DNA of 64,000 bases from Saccharospirillaceae bacterium (GTDB lineage: Bacteria > Pseudomonadota > Gammaproteobacteria > Pseudomonadales > Oceanobacteraceae), in contig JAJOJJ010000020.1 in assembly GCA_021208685.1 (NCBI GenBank), positions 1 to 64,000 on the forward strand, read 5' to 3'. The notes beneath the pieces were generated by a model. The model searched no databases, was not told the origin of the DNA, and worked only from the letters and a program-made list of their open reading frames with translations. Of this stretch, positions 33,729 to 43,092 are shown piece after piece; the first letter of the stretch is position 1; every line of letters starts with the position of its first letter. The translations under genes and the position numbers were made by a program.

Positions 33729-34769
33729 TCAGCCACGCGGGGCGTAGGCAAACACATCCGAGTGCATATTGGCGGGGGTCAGTCCCAGCGGTGCCAACTG
33801 ATCCAGAGTACCGTACACCATATTGGGCGAACCACAGGCGAAAATCTGAGATTGGCGCAGATCGTCAAAATCTTCGTGAATGACCTGATAAATCCAGCCT
33901 GTACGGCCATGCCAGCCCTGACTGTGCTGTTCGATGATGGGGTGGTAATGGACATTCGGGAACTGCCGGGCCCATTGCAGGGGAAGCTCGGCCAGATAAA
34001 AACCGCCGCTGCTGCGGTTTGACCAGTAGAGGTGAATTTCCTGCTGCGGATTCAGCGCCAGCGCGCCTTCGGTCAGCGCTTTGATCTGTGAGAAACCGCT
34101 GCCAGCGGCAATCATAATCAGGGGGTGTTGCTGATGCTGCTGCATGAACACCTTGCTGATGTAGCAATCTCCGGCCGGCAGTGTTGCACGCACCACGACG
34201 GCGTCGCGCAAAAAATTGAGAACGCGCTGGGCGTTGTCGCTGCTGTTGGCGATATGCAGCTCGATCCTGCGCGGATCGCCCCCCGTCATGCCGCCCGGTG
34301 CGCAGGCAATGGAAAAGGGCACCTGCTCTTCGTTACCCTGTTCATCAGGCACGTGCAGCAACAGGTACTGGCCGGGCCAGAAGTCGGCACTCTTACCCGC
34401 CGGTGTCAGCAGCTCAACCCGCCAGATATCATCGCCCAGCCGTTCCATTGCGGGAATCTGACAGGCCAGGCTGACCTGCGGTTTGTGGTTCGGGGCGAAA
34501 ACATCGGCCATATAAATCTCAACATCGGTCTGGGGTTGGGCGACGCAGCATAATACCTGATTGTCTTGCTCAAGTATGGTCTGCCCCAGCGTATTGCGGA
34601 ACAACAGTTCGCCATCAAGATATTCCGCTTTGCAGACTTCGCAGATACCGTTATCGCAGCCAATCAACAATTCCAGCCCCTGCGCTTCGGCAGCGTCGGC
34701 AATGGTCTGGCCGGGAGCGCAGCGTATCTGACTCCCGGATGGCTGAAAGGTAACGGTGTGGTGCGTCAT
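33729..34769 (-). CDS. 2Fe-2S/flavin NAD(P)H reductase (CDP-6-deoxy-delta-3,4-glucoseen reductase-like)
   Basis: 346 residues. An N-terminal plant-type ferredoxin domain has the CDNGICEVC cluster motif (Cys38, Cys43, Cys46) with a later Cys in QVLCCVAQP. It is followed by a ferredoxin-NADP reductase-type FAD domain ([10 protein letters not shown]) and NAD domain ([27 protein letters not shown]). Such proteins pass electrons from NAD(P)H via FAD and 2Fe-2S to a partner. The name from ascarylose synthesis is a common automatic label. The start overlaps the ubiD stop (ATGA), an arrangement also found in Pseudomonas, hinting at a link to ubiquinone or flavin metabolism. Confidence 0.85.
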   Translation of the reverse strand: MTHHTVTFQPSGSQIRCAPGQTIADAAEAQGLELLIGCDNGICEVCKAEYLDGELLFRNTLGQTILEQDNQVLCCVAQPQTDVEIYMADVFAPNHKPQVSLACQIPAMERLGDDIWRVELLTPAGKSADFWPGQYLLLHVPDEQGNEEQVPFSIACAPGGMTGGDPRRIELHIANSSDNAQRVLNFLRDAVVVRATLPAGDCYISKVFMQQHQQHPLIMIAAGSGFSQIKALTEGALALNPQQEIHLYWSNRSSGGFYLAELPLQWARQFPNVHYHPIIEQHSQGWHGRTGWIYQVIHEDFDDLRQSQIFACGSPNMVYGTLDQLAPLGLTPANMHSDVFAYAPRG

Positions 34770-36265
34770 AACCCCAGCTGATCCCAGATGTCATCGACTT
34801 TATTTTTTACGTCCTGATCCATCACGATCGGCGTGCCCCATTCACGGCTGGTTTCACCCGGCCATTTGTTGGTGGCATCCAGACCCATCTTCGAGCCTAA
34901 GCCGGATACCGGCGAGGCAAAGTCGAGATAATCAATCGGCGTGTTCTCAATCAGCGTGGTATCGCGTGCCGGGTCCATCCGGGTCGTGATGGCCCAGATC
35001 ACGTCTTCCCAGTTGCGGGTGTTCACGTCGTCGTCCACCACAATCACAAACTTGGTGTACATAAACTGGCGCAGGAACGACCACACGCCCATCATCACGC
35101 GCTTGGCATGACCGGGATATTGCTTCTTCATGCTCACCACTGCCATGCGATAGGAGCAGCCTTCCGGCGGCAGATAGAAATCGACAATTTCCGGAAACTG
35201 CTTCTGCAGAATCGGCACAAAGACTTCGTTCAGTGCCACGCCGAGAATGGCCGGTTCATCTGGAGGACGGCCGGTGTAGGTGCTGTGATAGATAGGGTCT
35301 TTGCGGTGGGTAATGCGCTCAACGGTCAATACCGGAAAGTTATCCACCTCATTGTAGTAACCGGTGTGATCGCCGAATGGCCCTTCAGGCGCCATCTCGC
35401 CCGCATGAATCATCCCTTCGAGCACAATCTCAGCCGAGGCTGGAACCAGCAGATCATTGCCGATGCTCTTTACCAGCTCGGTTTTGCTGTCACGCAACAA
35501 GCCGGCAAAGGCGTATTCGCTCAGGGTATCCGGTACCGGCGTGACGGCACCAAGAATAGTGGCCGGATCGGCACCCAGTGCTACGGTCACCGGAAACGGC
35601 TCACCGGGACGCGCTTTCTGCCACTCAAGAAAATCGAGTGCGCCGCCACGATGGCTAAGCCAGCGCATGATCACTTTGTTTTTGCCAATCACCTGCTGGC
35701 GATAAATGCCTAAATTGTGGCGATCTTTATGCGGCCCTTTGGTAATCACCAGTGGCCAGGTAATGAGCGGACCGGCATCGCCGGGCCAGCAGTGCTGTAC
35801 CGGAATCTTGCTCAGATCAACGTCATCACCTTCCAGCACCACATCCTGACAGGGTGCTTTGCGCACTTCTTTCGGCCCCATGGCCAGCACTTTCTTAAAG
35901 ATCGGCAATTTTTCCCAGGCGTCTTTCATGCCCTTCGGTGGCTCAGGTTCTTTCAGAAAGGCCAGTAACTTACCGATGTCGCGCAATGCTTCCACCGACT
36001 CCTCGCCCATGCCCAGCGCTACCCGTTTCGGAGTGCCGAACAGGTTGGCCAGAACCGGCATGTCATAACCTTTGGGGTTTTCAAACAGCAGCGCCGGACC
36101 ACCGGCACGCAGTACGCGGTCGGCGATTTCGGTCATTTCCAGATGCGGATCAACCGGATAACGGATGCGTTTCAGCTCACCACGTTTTTCCAGCGATTTA
36201 ATAAAGTCGCGCAGGTCGGTGTATTTCACAGGCACTTCCACAGGCTTTTCAACTGCCGGCATCAT
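34766..36265 (-). CDS. ubiD: 3-octaprenyl-4-hydroxybenzoate decarboxylase
   Basis: 499 residues, nearly colinear with E. coli UbiD. It removes the carboxyl group of the polyprenyl-hydroxybenzoate in ubiquinone synthesis using prenylated FMN made by UbiX. Conserved blocks: [75 protein letters not shown] and [20 protein letters not shown]. Two Met codons and a short extension precede the conserved KYTDLRDF start. The first ATG is retained, but a start a few codons later is possible. Confidence 0.96.
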   Translation of the reverse strand: MMPAVEKPVEVPVKYTDLRDFIKSLEKRGELKRIRYPVDPHLEMTEIADRVLRAGGPALLFENPKGYDMPVLANLFGTPKRVALGMGEESVEALRDIGKLLAFLKEPEPPKGMKDAWEKLPIFKKVLAMGPKEVRKAPCQDVVLEGDDVDLSKIPVQHCWPGDAGPLITWPLVITKGPHKDRHNLGIYRQQVIGKNKVIMRWLSHRGGALDFLEWQKARPGEPFPVTVALGADPATILGAVTPVPDTLSEYAFAGLLRDSKTELVKSIGNDLLVPASAEIVLEGMIHAGEMAPEGPFGDHTGYYNEVDNFPVLTVERITHRKDPIYHSTYTGRPPDEPAILGVALNEVFVPILQKQFPEIVDFYLPPEGCSYRMAVVSMKKQYPGHAKRVMMGVWSFLRQFMYTKFVIVVDDDVNTRNWEDVIWAITTRMDPARDTTLIENTPIDYLDFASPVSGLGSKMGLDATNKWPGETSREWGTPIVMDQDVKNKVDDIWDQLGL

Positions 36266-36367
36266 ACCAGAGCTCCCGGGGCATCTCGGAATAATTCAGT
36301 GCCACCGGATATGACCTGACCGCCCGGCTCCTTTATAATCGCCGGCCAAAACCGCAAGGGGTTTTTT

Positions 36368-36748
36368 ATGCAGGCAAAAAATACACTCACAGCAGCGGCC
36401 GTCGCAGGCTTCAGCGGCGTCGCACTGGGCGCGTTCGGAGCGCATGGTCTGAAGGGCGTACTGAGCGCTGATATGCTGACGGTGTACCAGACCGCAGTGC
36501 AGTATCACCTGATTCATGCTGTGGTCCTGCTGGCCTTATCGCTGTGGCTGCAGGTGCAGCCATCGCGCTGGCTGAGCTGGTCGGCGCGGCTGATGTTGCT
36601 GGGTCTGATTCTGTTCAGTGGCAGTCTGTATCTGCTGGCGCTGAGCGGCATGCGGCCGCTGGGTATGATTACCCCGCTGGGCGGCGTCAGCTGGTTGCTG
36701 GGCTGGTCGGCGTTGCTGGTGGCGGCCTTTAAAATGAAAACTCCTTAG
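36368..36748 (+). CDS. DUF423 family inner-membrane protein (YgdD-like)
   Basis: 126 residues with four predicted membrane helices. The DUF423 signature GFSGVALGAFGAHGLKGVLS lies near the start, followed by VYQTAVQYHLIHAVVLLAL and a final MRPLGMITPLGGVSWLLGW. Function unknown across the family. A good AAGGGG site precedes the ATG. It diverges from ubiD and ends at a terminator shared with no other gene. Confidence 0.92.
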   Translation: MQAKNTLTAAAVAGFSGVALGAFGAHGLKGVLSADMLTVYQTAVQYHLIHAVVLLALSLWLQVQPSRWLSWSARLMLLGLILFSGSLYLLALSGMRPLGMITPLGGVSWLLGWSALLVAAFKMKTP

Positions 36749-36786
36749 GGTCTGTTGTGTTTGTGCAAACAGGCCCCGACTTTTTT
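36748..36786 (+). terminator. intrinsic terminator after the DUF423 gene
   Basis: A 9-bp stem (36748-36756 with 36768-36776, one G-U pair) is followed by six Ts. It begins at the last base of the stop codon. Confidence 0.75.
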
Positions 36787-36808
36787 GTAATTATTCAGGC
36801 AGATTATC

Positions 36809-37534
36809 GTGAGCGAACATGATGAAAACCCGGCAGCTGCGGCTGCGGAAGGCGACAAACCGGTTTACCGCCGCGGTATCAAAAGCTTTGTGATCCGTGC
36901 CGGACGTTTAACCAAAGGTCAGGAAGGCGCACTCGAACGGCAGTGGCCGGTGATGGGGCTGGAGCTGGTGCAGGGCGCGATTAATCCGGTTCAGGTGTTT
37001 GGCCGTGACGGTCACGTGGTGCTGGAAATCGGCTATGGCATGGGCCAGTCGCTGGTGCAGATGGCGGCGGCTGCGCCGGAAAAAGATTTTATCGGTGTGG
37101 AAGTGCATCTGCCGGGTGTTGGCTCGCTGCTGTATCTGGCGGAAGAAGCCGGACTCAGCAACCTGCGCACATACAAAGAAGATGCCATTGAAGTGCTGAA
37201 ACTGCTGCCCGACAACAGCATCGACACGGTGCAGCTGTTTTTCCCCGACCCGTGGCACAAGAAAAAGCATAACAAGCGCCGCATTGTGCAGGCTGCGTTT
37301 GCCCAGGCCATCCGCCGTATTTTAAAGCCGGGCGGTGTGTTCCATATGGCGACCGACTGGGAGCCTTACATGGAGCATATGCTGGAAGTCATGGACGTCG
37401 CCGAAGGTTATGAAAACGTTGCCGGTCAGGGCAATTGCGTGCCGCGTCCGGAGCACCGCCCGCTGACCAAGTTTGAAAACCGTGGTGAGAAGCTGGGGCA
37501 TGGGGTGTGGGATTTAATGTTCCGCAAAGTTTGA
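36809..37534 (+). CDS. trmB: tRNA (guanine-N7-)-methyltransferase
   Basis: 241 residues from a GTG. A Rossmann methyltransferase that uses SAM to make m7G46 in tRNA. Diagnostic motifs: [17 protein letters not shown] (SAM loop), and [18 protein letters not shown] near residue 144, the TrmB signature. The N-terminal 45 residues are basic and family-typical ([19 protein letters not shown]). The ribosome binding site is weak; the start is fixed by the conserved N-terminus. Confidence 0.96.
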   Translation: MSEHDENPAAAAAEGDKPVYRRGIKSFVIRAGRLTKGQEGALERQWPVMGLELVQGAINPVQVFGRDGHVVLEIGYGMGQSLVQMAAAAPEKDFIGVEVHLPGVGSLLYLAEEAGLSNLRTYKEDAIEVLKLLPDNSIDTVQLFFPDPWHKKKHNKRRIVQAAFAQAIRRILKPGGVFHMATDWEPYMEHMLEVMDVAEGYENVAGQGNCVPRPEHRPLTKFENRGEKLGHGVWDLMFRKV

Positions 37535-37631
37535 TCGCCAACTTCGTTAACCGCTTCGTCAGCGCTTACCGAAAACAGTTAATGCGCCTTGTCATCGCGC
37601 AACCGGATAACAGAATACTCAGGAGAAAATC

Positions 37632-37925
37632 ATGCAGAAAAAAGATAAAGAAAAAGTCTTTGGTGGTGAGTGGTCAGAAGCGCAGCTGCGCGAATTTCTG
37701 AGCGCCAACAGCTATGACGGCAGCGATGCCGATTACATCGCAGCGATCCGCGCTTATCGTCATATGGTGCCGGAAGTCTTTGCCGAATATGTGGAACTGT
37801 TTAAAGCCGAAGGCCATAACCTGAATGCGAAAAATGCTGAAGGTGTGAGCATTCTGCAAACCATCGCCAGCCACAGCAAAGGCGAAGAATATGCGGCGGC
37901 ACTGCGGGAAGCGGGTGCTGAGTAA
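37632..37925 (+). CDS. PA4642 family protein
   Basis: 97 residues, soluble, with a clear AGGAGA ribosome binding site. KDKEKVFGGEWSEAQLREFL, then IRAYRHMVPEVFAEYVELF and GHNLNAKNAEGVSILQTIAS resemble the small pseudomonad PA4642-type proteins; the middle part reads like an ankyrin-type turn. No function is known. It follows trmB at about 100 bases. Confidence 0.7.
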   Translation: MQKKDKEKVFGGEWSEAQLREFLSANSYDGSDADYIAAIRAYRHMVPEVFAEYVELFKAEGHNLNAKNAEGVSILQTIASHSKGEEYAAALREAGAE

Positions 37926-38150
37926 AAAATAAACCCCGTTTAAGCAGAGCGTTCCGGTCCGTATCTGGCCGGGCTGTCTGATTACACGGGGTTGTCTGTT
38001 AATCCGGTACGACTCATGCGGCTCCGATTGCCGGGGAGTGGTTCACCGGATTAAACGCTTAAAGTCTGATCATCTGAGCGATTGCTGTCAATGCAGGCTG
38101 CAAGCTGAAACATTTTTGCTCATGGCTGCTGCTCATTAATGAAGCGTTGA

Positions 38151-38603
38151 TCATCGATGCAGTAACAGGCTGACGGCTTCGGTATTAAATCCGGTATCGC
38201 TGACGCCGGTTTCCTGCTTCAGTCGCTCGATAATCTTCTGTTCGATGGCCAGCTGTTCTTCCGGCAGCAGTTGTTCGAATTCCTCTTCCGTTAGCCCCAT
38301 TTCTTTCAGTATCGCCGCGCGCATTTTTTCGGCATCGCTCATCGCCATATAGTCGCGGAATTCCTGTGCGGCGCTTTTTTCTGAACTGGCTTCTGGTTCT
38401 GCTACGGATGCGGACGTTGCCGGTTTCTGTGTCGCAGCGGCAACAGACGATGTGGCTGTTACTGCACGGACAGATTGTGCCGCGGGCTGTGCCTGTTGTT
38501 GTACGCGCAACAGATCGGCAAATACCGTATTGCTGTTTTTTTCCTGCTTCGTATTCAGGTTGTGAGTGACGGCGGTGAATTCCTCCGGGCGCTGAATGTT
38601 CAT
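38151..38603 (-). CDS. hypothetical protein with disordered N-half and conserved acidic C-half
   Basis: 150 residues with an excellent AAGGAGG site. Residues 1-80 are low-complexity (Ala, Thr, Gln, Val) and probably disordered. Residues 80-150 hold a helical domain, EFRDYMAMSDAEKMRAAILK and EMGLTEEEFEQLLPEEQLAI, of a type I associate with small conserved gammaproteobacterial proteins but cannot name. No signal peptide. It follows, on the same strand, the calcium-repeat-like gene at 38771-40384 and may be co-expressed with it. Confidence 0.65.
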   Translation of the reverse strand: MNIQRPEEFTAVTHNLNTKQEKNSNTVFADLLRVQQQAQPAAQSVRAVTATSSVAAATQKPATSASVAEPEASSEKSAAQEFRDYMAMSDAEKMRAAILKEMGLTEEEFEQLLPEEQLAIEQKIIERLKQETGVSDTGFNTEAVSLLLHR

Positions 38604-38770
38604 ACCCTGCCTCCTTTTCTGATGGTTCTGTCAGAAAGCAGTATGTATGCCATGGCGCTGCAGGCTGCGGTCTGGCTTTGCACCGCGGCCTTAAAGGAAA
38701 AACAGCGGCAGCGGCTGTCCGCCGGGGCGGTAGCAGGCCGCCGCTTTTGTGCAGATTTTCAGTTCGGCTT

Positions 38771-40384
38771 TTACCCCTGCAAATGACCTATCGCCTGATA
38801 CAACGCCAGCGGTTTCTGGCTTTGCTGCTGTTGCTCGCGCATCTGTTTTAATTCTTCAATGGTGGCGCGCAGGGCCTTCAGTGTGTTGTCCATATCTTTG
38901 CTGCCTGCATCAACTTCGTTGCGCAGGTTAAGCGGGGTTGCCCGAACCGGGTCGGGAATATCGACATACACATGGGCGTCTTTGCCGCTGGGCTTACGTG
39001 GCTCTTCATTGTGGTAGCGGTTAATGGCATCGGCGGCCCACTGGCGCATATTCATGCGGCGGGGTTGCAGATCATCGTAGAGGGGCGCATCCGGGTGCGA
39101 TGCACGACTCTGGGCGGGGTTGCTGCCAGAGTTGCTGTTGTTATTGTTGTGGGTGCTGTTGCTGGCATGATGACCAGCGGCGGCTGTTCCCGGAAGGGGG
39201 CCAGCGGCCACCAGTTGCGCATCCTGATCGGGTTCAATGTGCAGTTGTACCCGGGTTTCAGCGTCGCGGCGGTTCAGCAGCTCGTTATCAAACTGGAAAA
39301 AACTCAGCGGTGATTGCAGGTCAACCCTGCCCTGTTCGCTGTTCAGGGCGAGGTTGCCACCGGTTATGGCGTGCTGCGGCAGGCTGGGCGGAGTATTCAG
39401 ATGCACTTCCTGCAGCAGCAGTGCTTCGCCGTTTTCGGTCAGTGCGACACCCGATTGCGCAATGACTCCGCGCACCTGACCAGCATCGTTTTTCAGTTCG
39501 TAATCAGAGGTTGCAGAACCAAGAAAGAAGGCACCTAAACCGGCGTCCGCGGCGGAGCGCAGGGTTGGCCCTTCGTCATCAAATTCCATCAGGCTGAGCT
39601 GGCTGAAGATGGCATCGTTTTCATCAATCCAGCCGTTGCTGTCGTCATCGTACTGCGCCAGGTCGGCAAAACCATTACCACTCTGCGGGCCGAACATTTC
39701 GCTGCCGTCATCAATGATGCCGTTGTTGTTTTTATCGAATACCAGATAGCCGCTGCCGGCGGCAGTACGGGCGATGCTCTCGTTCTGGCCATCGGCGTTC
39801 AGATCAAAACTGAAACTCTGGTCGCTCAGTTCGACCGCACCGCCGTTCAGATTAATCATTAACGGGTCGATCAGATTGAGCTGACCCTGAAACAGGTTGG
39901 TCTGCTCGGCGCGGGTGTAACGGCTGAAATCCAGCGCCAGCATAAAATCAATCCGACGGCCGTCTTCGGTCTGTACTTGCCCCAGCACTTCAAAGACCAG
40001 CGACTCTTCGCGTTCAACCTGCAATACGCTCTGTACCTCAACCAGTACGCCAAGTCCGGCACTGCCGGGCCGGGTGTTGACCGCGCTGACGATGACATTC
40101 AGCTGAGTGGTCTGCTCGGTCAGCTGTTGTGCCAGATAGGCTGAGGACGATTGCTGCTGACGGCCATTGGCATGGGTTACCGTGCTGCTGCGACTCACTG
40201 CCTTGCGGCTGTCGGTGCGTGTGCTCAGCGACAGCTGAATGCCGGCGCTGGCGCTCGCGGTATGACCGCCGTCATTATCATCATCACCTGCCGTGACACT
40301 CACCGACATGCCCTTAAGGCGGGCGCTTAATAACAGATCCTTTTGTTGAGCACTGAGCTGAACCTGCGACTGAACAATCTTCAT
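38771..40384 (-). CDS. large protein with EF-hand/VCBS-like Asp-rich loops, no signal peptide
   Basis: 537 residues with a good AAGGAAA site. The centre contains Asp/Asn-rich calcium-loop motifs: FDLNADGQNESIA, FDKNNNGIIDDGSEMFG and YDDDSNGWIDENDAIFSQL, typical of dockerin/EF-hand-like loops in surface proteins. The N-terminal 120 residues are Ser/Thr/Gln-rich. Residues 370-450 are low-complexity Asn/Ser/His. The C-terminal end is a helical Glu/Gln segment. No Sec signal or membrane helix is visible, which is odd for such loops, so secretion by another route or a cytoplasmic role must be considered. Function unknown. Confidence 0.65.
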   Translation of the reverse strand: MKIVQSQVQLSAQQKDLLLSARLKGMSVSVTAGDDDNDGGHTASASAGIQLSLSTRTDSRKAVSRSSTVTHANGRQQQSSSAYLAQQLTEQTTQLNVIVSAVNTRPGSAGLGVLVEVQSVLQVEREESLVFEVLGQVQTEDGRRIDFMLALDFSRYTRAEQTNLFQGQLNLIDPLMINLNGGAVELSDQSFSFDLNADGQNESIARTAAGSGYLVFDKNNNGIIDDGSEMFGPQSGNGFADLAQYDDDSNGWIDENDAIFSQLSLMEFDDEGPTLRSAADAGLGAFFLGSATSDYELKNDAGQVRGVIAQSGVALTENGEALLLQEVHLNTPPSLPQHAITGGNLALNSEQGRVDLQSPLSFFQFDNELLNRRDAETRVQLHIEPDQDAQLVAAGPLPGTAAAGHHASNSTHNNNNSNSGSNPAQSRASHPDAPLYDDLQPRRMNMRQWAADAINRYHNEEPRKPSGKDAHVYVDIPDPVRATPLNLRNEVDAGSKDMDNTLKALRATIEELKQMREQQQQSQKPLALYQAIGHLQG

Positions 40385-40605
40385 GGCCGTTTCCTTTTGG
40401 CGGGTTATGCACAGGTTGTCGGCCGGGTTGTTGATAACATTAAGATGATTAATGTATGGATGAATAGCTGTTCATAATGAACAGCGCTATTCATCAGAAA
40501 ACGCTGTGGGTTCTGCCTGTTGGTTGTTCGTCCGTCGGGCTTAAGGCGTAAGGTCTGAGAGGGAATACTGCGCAGGCACCGGTTGATGGATGACCGGCTG
40601 CCGTT

Positions 40606-40628
40606 AAAAAAGCGGAGTATTACTCCGC
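40606..40628 (-). terminator. intrinsic terminator overlapping the yheS stop codon
   Basis: GCGGAG and CTCCGC pair around TATTA across the last codons and stop of the minus-strand ABC-F gene. Six Ts follow on that strand (40606-40611). The hairpin is partly coding. Confidence 0.75.
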
Positions 40629-42524
40629 CTGCTCCAGCTGTTCGGTTAATTCCATCCATTCCATTTCAATGTCTTCCAGCGCACTTTTCAGTTTGCCTTG
40701 CTCCTGCAGCAGCTGATTCAGTTCGGCTTTGCGTTCGGCATCGTACAGGCCTGCGTCGGATAATGTTTCTTCAACCGCACTGAGCTGGCTCTGGAGTTTT
40801 TCCATCTGCTTTTCCGCTGCCTGCTGCTGTTTGCGCAAGGGCGCCAGACGCTGGCGTTTTTCGGCGTCCAGACGTTTCTGTTCTTTGCGGTCAACCGCTT
40901 GCCCGCTGGCCGGAGTGCTGGCGACCGATGCGGTCCCATTGTCCGCCGTGTTTGCCGGAATTATGTCCCGCTGTTGCAGATAGTGATGGTAGTCGTCGAG
41001 GTCGCCATCAAATTCCTGCACCTGGCCGTTATCGACCAGCCAGTATTCGTCGACGGTCGCTTTTAATAAGTGACGGTCGTGGCTGACAATTAAAATTGCA
41101 CCGGGGAAATTCTGCAGCGCCAGGGTTAAGGCTTCGCGCATTTCAATATCCAGATGGTTGGTTGGCTCATCCAGAATCAGCAGGTTGGGTTTCATCCAGG
41201 CGACACAAGCGAGTGCCAGACGGGCTTTTTCACCGCCGGAAAAGGGCTCGATCACTTCCAGTGCTTTATCACCATGAAAACCAAAACCACCGAGAAAATT
41301 ACGGATTTCCTGATCCGATGCTTTGGGTTTTAAACGCTGCAATATCAGTGCGCCGGAGGCTTTGACATCGAGCGATTCCAGCTGGTGCTGAGCGTAGTAA
41401 CCAATACGCAGATGTTCGCCTTCAGAGCGTTCACCGCTGAGCATGGCAATGTCGTTGCACAGGGTTTTCAGCAGCGTTGATTTGCCCGCGCCGTTAGGGC
41501 CAAGCAGACCGACGCGATGGCCCGGCACAATCGACAGGCGCACATCGGGCAGAATGGTTTTGCCGGCATAACCCAGCGCGGCATGATCAATGGCCAGCAG
41601 GGGCGCTGACATTTTTTCGTAGCACGGAAATTCAAAGCGGAAAGGTGAATCCACATGCGCTGGCGCAATCAGCTCCATGCGTTGCAATTCTTTTAAGCGG
41701 CTCTGTGCCTGTTTGGCTTTACTGGCTTTGGCACGGAAACGGGCAACGAATTGTTCGATCTCGGCCACGCGTACCTGCTGCTTTTCAAACAGCGTTTGCT
41801 GTTGCGCGAGTTTTTCTGCGCGGATGCGTTCATAGGCGCTGTAATTGCCCGGATAGAGTGTCAGCGTCTGCTGATGCAGGTGAACAATATTGTTGGCAAC
41901 ACCGTCGATAAAATCGCGGTCATGGGAAATAAATAACAGTGTGCCGGGATAATTATTCAGCCACTGTTCAAGCCACAGGGTCGCTTCGAGATCCAGGTGG
42001 TTGGTTGGCTCGTCGAGTAATAATAAATCAGACGGCATCATCAGTGCCTGCGCCAGATTCAGGCGGATACGCCAGCCACCGGAGAAACTTTTAACCGGAC
42101 GCAGTAGTTCGTCTTTACTGAAGCCCAGACCGTGCAGCAGTTGTTCGGCTTTCACCGGTACGCTGTAACCCTGATGCTGATCCATCTGATCCAGCCAGTG
42201 GGTCAGGTCATTATCGTTCTGCGCATTGGCAATGCCATGTTCAATGCGGCGATAAATGGCATCGCCATCCATGGCGTAATCCAGCGCACTGCGCTCGCTG
42301 GCTTCCACTTCCTGACGCATATGGGCAATGCGCCACTTGGGCGGAATGTACAGATCACCACCGTCGACCTGCAGCTCGCCATTCAGCAGCGCGAACAGAC
42401 TGGATTTACCGGCACCGTTAGGACCGATTAACGCCATTTTCTGCCCATCATGAATACGCAGCTGACAGTCTTTGAGCAGAGTTTGCGTTCCGCGCTGCAG
42501 GGAAACCTGATTAAATTCGATCAT
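40620..42524 (-). CDS. yheS: ABC-F family ATPase, YheS-like
   Basis: 634 residues. Two ABC ATPase domains in one chain without membrane helices: Walker A GPNGAGKSSLFALL and GPNGAGKSTLLKTL, signature motifs SGGWRIRLNLAQALM and SGGEKARLALACVA, Walker B LLLLDEPTNHLDLE and LLILDEPTNHLDIE. The ABC-F interdomain linker includes FRAKASKAKQAQSRLKELQR. A C-terminal coiled coil (about 540-634) matches YheS length and layout. ABC-F proteins act on ribosomes to relieve stalling. It diverges from the TIGR02444 gene with a promoter region of only a few dozen bases. Confidence 0.93.
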   Translation of the reverse strand: MIEFNQVSLQRGTQTLLKDCQLRIHDGQKMALIGPNGAGKSSLFALLNGELQVDGGDLYIPPKWRIAHMRQEVEASERSALDYAMDGDAIYRRIEHGIANAQNDNDLTHWLDQMDQHQGYSVPVKAEQLLHGLGFSKDELLRPVKSFSGGWRIRLNLAQALMMPSDLLLLDEPTNHLDLEATLWLEQWLNNYPGTLLFISHDRDFIDGVANNIVHLHQQTLTLYPGNYSAYERIRAEKLAQQQTLFEKQQVRVAEIEQFVARFRAKASKAKQAQSRLKELQRMELIAPAHVDSPFRFEFPCYEKMSAPLLAIDHAALGYAGKTILPDVRLSIVPGHRVGLLGPNGAGKSTLLKTLCNDIAMLSGERSEGEHLRIGYYAQHQLESLDVKASGALILQRLKPKASDQEIRNFLGGFGFHGDKALEVIEPFSGGEKARLALACVAWMKPNLLILDEPTNHLDIEMREALTLALQNFPGAILIVSHDRHLLKATVDEYWLVDNGQVQEFDGDLDDYHHYLQQRDIIPANTADNGTASVASTPASGQAVDRKEQKRLDAEKRQRLAPLRKQQQAAEKQMEKLQSQLSAVEETLSDAGLYDAERKAELNQLLQEQGKLKSALEDIEMEWMELTEQLEQAE

Positions 42525-42550
42525 AACTTGGCTAATTTAAGGTGACGGCA

Positions 42551-43066
42551 ATGGCGGCGCAGTTTGCCACAGAAAGCGGTGATAACCCACTGTGGGAGTT
42601 CGCCCTGACATTTTATGCACGCCCCGGCGTGCAGCAGACGCTGCTGAGCCTGCAGAACGATGCCGATATGGATGTGCTGTTGCTGCTGACGGCGCTGTGG
42701 CTGGGTAAGCAGCAGTGTTTGTTACCCGACAGTTTGGCTGATGCCGTTGACTACTTCCATTGGCGTGAACAGATGATTCTGCCAATACGCCATGCACGTT
42801 CACGGCTGAATGCCGAGCCATTACGCTCGCAGCAGGCAGCATTGCGCAAGTCATTATTGCAGGCTGAATTACAGGCTGAGCAGGAAGGAATCGTGCGCAT
42901 AACCGGTTGGCTGAAAAACCAGACATTGAGTGAACAGCAACAACCATGCTGCGAGAAAAACCTGATGCGGTTGCAGGGGATGACGTCGCTTGATAACGGC
43001 GTACCGGAGGAAAAAAAAGAGGCCCGAGGGCCTCTTTTACAACAGCTGTTGCTGCTGGCGGAGTAA
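42551..43066 (+). CDS. TIGR02444 family protein
   Basis: 171 residues from the ATG at 42551, which AAGGTG precedes; an in-frame GTG three codons earlier lies inside that site. Family features are ESGDNPLWEFALTFYARPGV and VLLLLTALWLGKQ, then YFHWREQMILPIRHARSRL. The function is unknown. In Pseudomonas this family is found beside the YheS-type gene and algP, as here. Its last 18 codons also contain the hairpin that terminates the convergent algP gene. Confidence 0.88.
   Translation: MAAQFATESGDNPLWEFALTFYARPGVQQTLLSLQNDADMDVLLLLTALWLGKQQCLLPDSLADAVDYFHWREQMILPIRHARSRLNAEPLRSQQAALRKSLLQAELQAEQEGIVRITGWLKNQTLSEQQQPCCEKNLMRLQGMTSLDNGVPEEKKEARGPLLQQLLLLAE
43011..43038 (-). terminator. algP terminator lying inside the opposite gene
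   Basis: A perfect 11-bp stem (43015-43025 with 43028-43038) with eight As on the plus strand reads as hairpin plus T8 for minus-strand transcription. It is 55 bases beyond the algP stop, within the coding 3' end of the TIGR02444 gene. Confidence 0.8.
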
Positions 43067-43092
43067 CTCCGCTCAGCGCTCAGTGCTGACGA

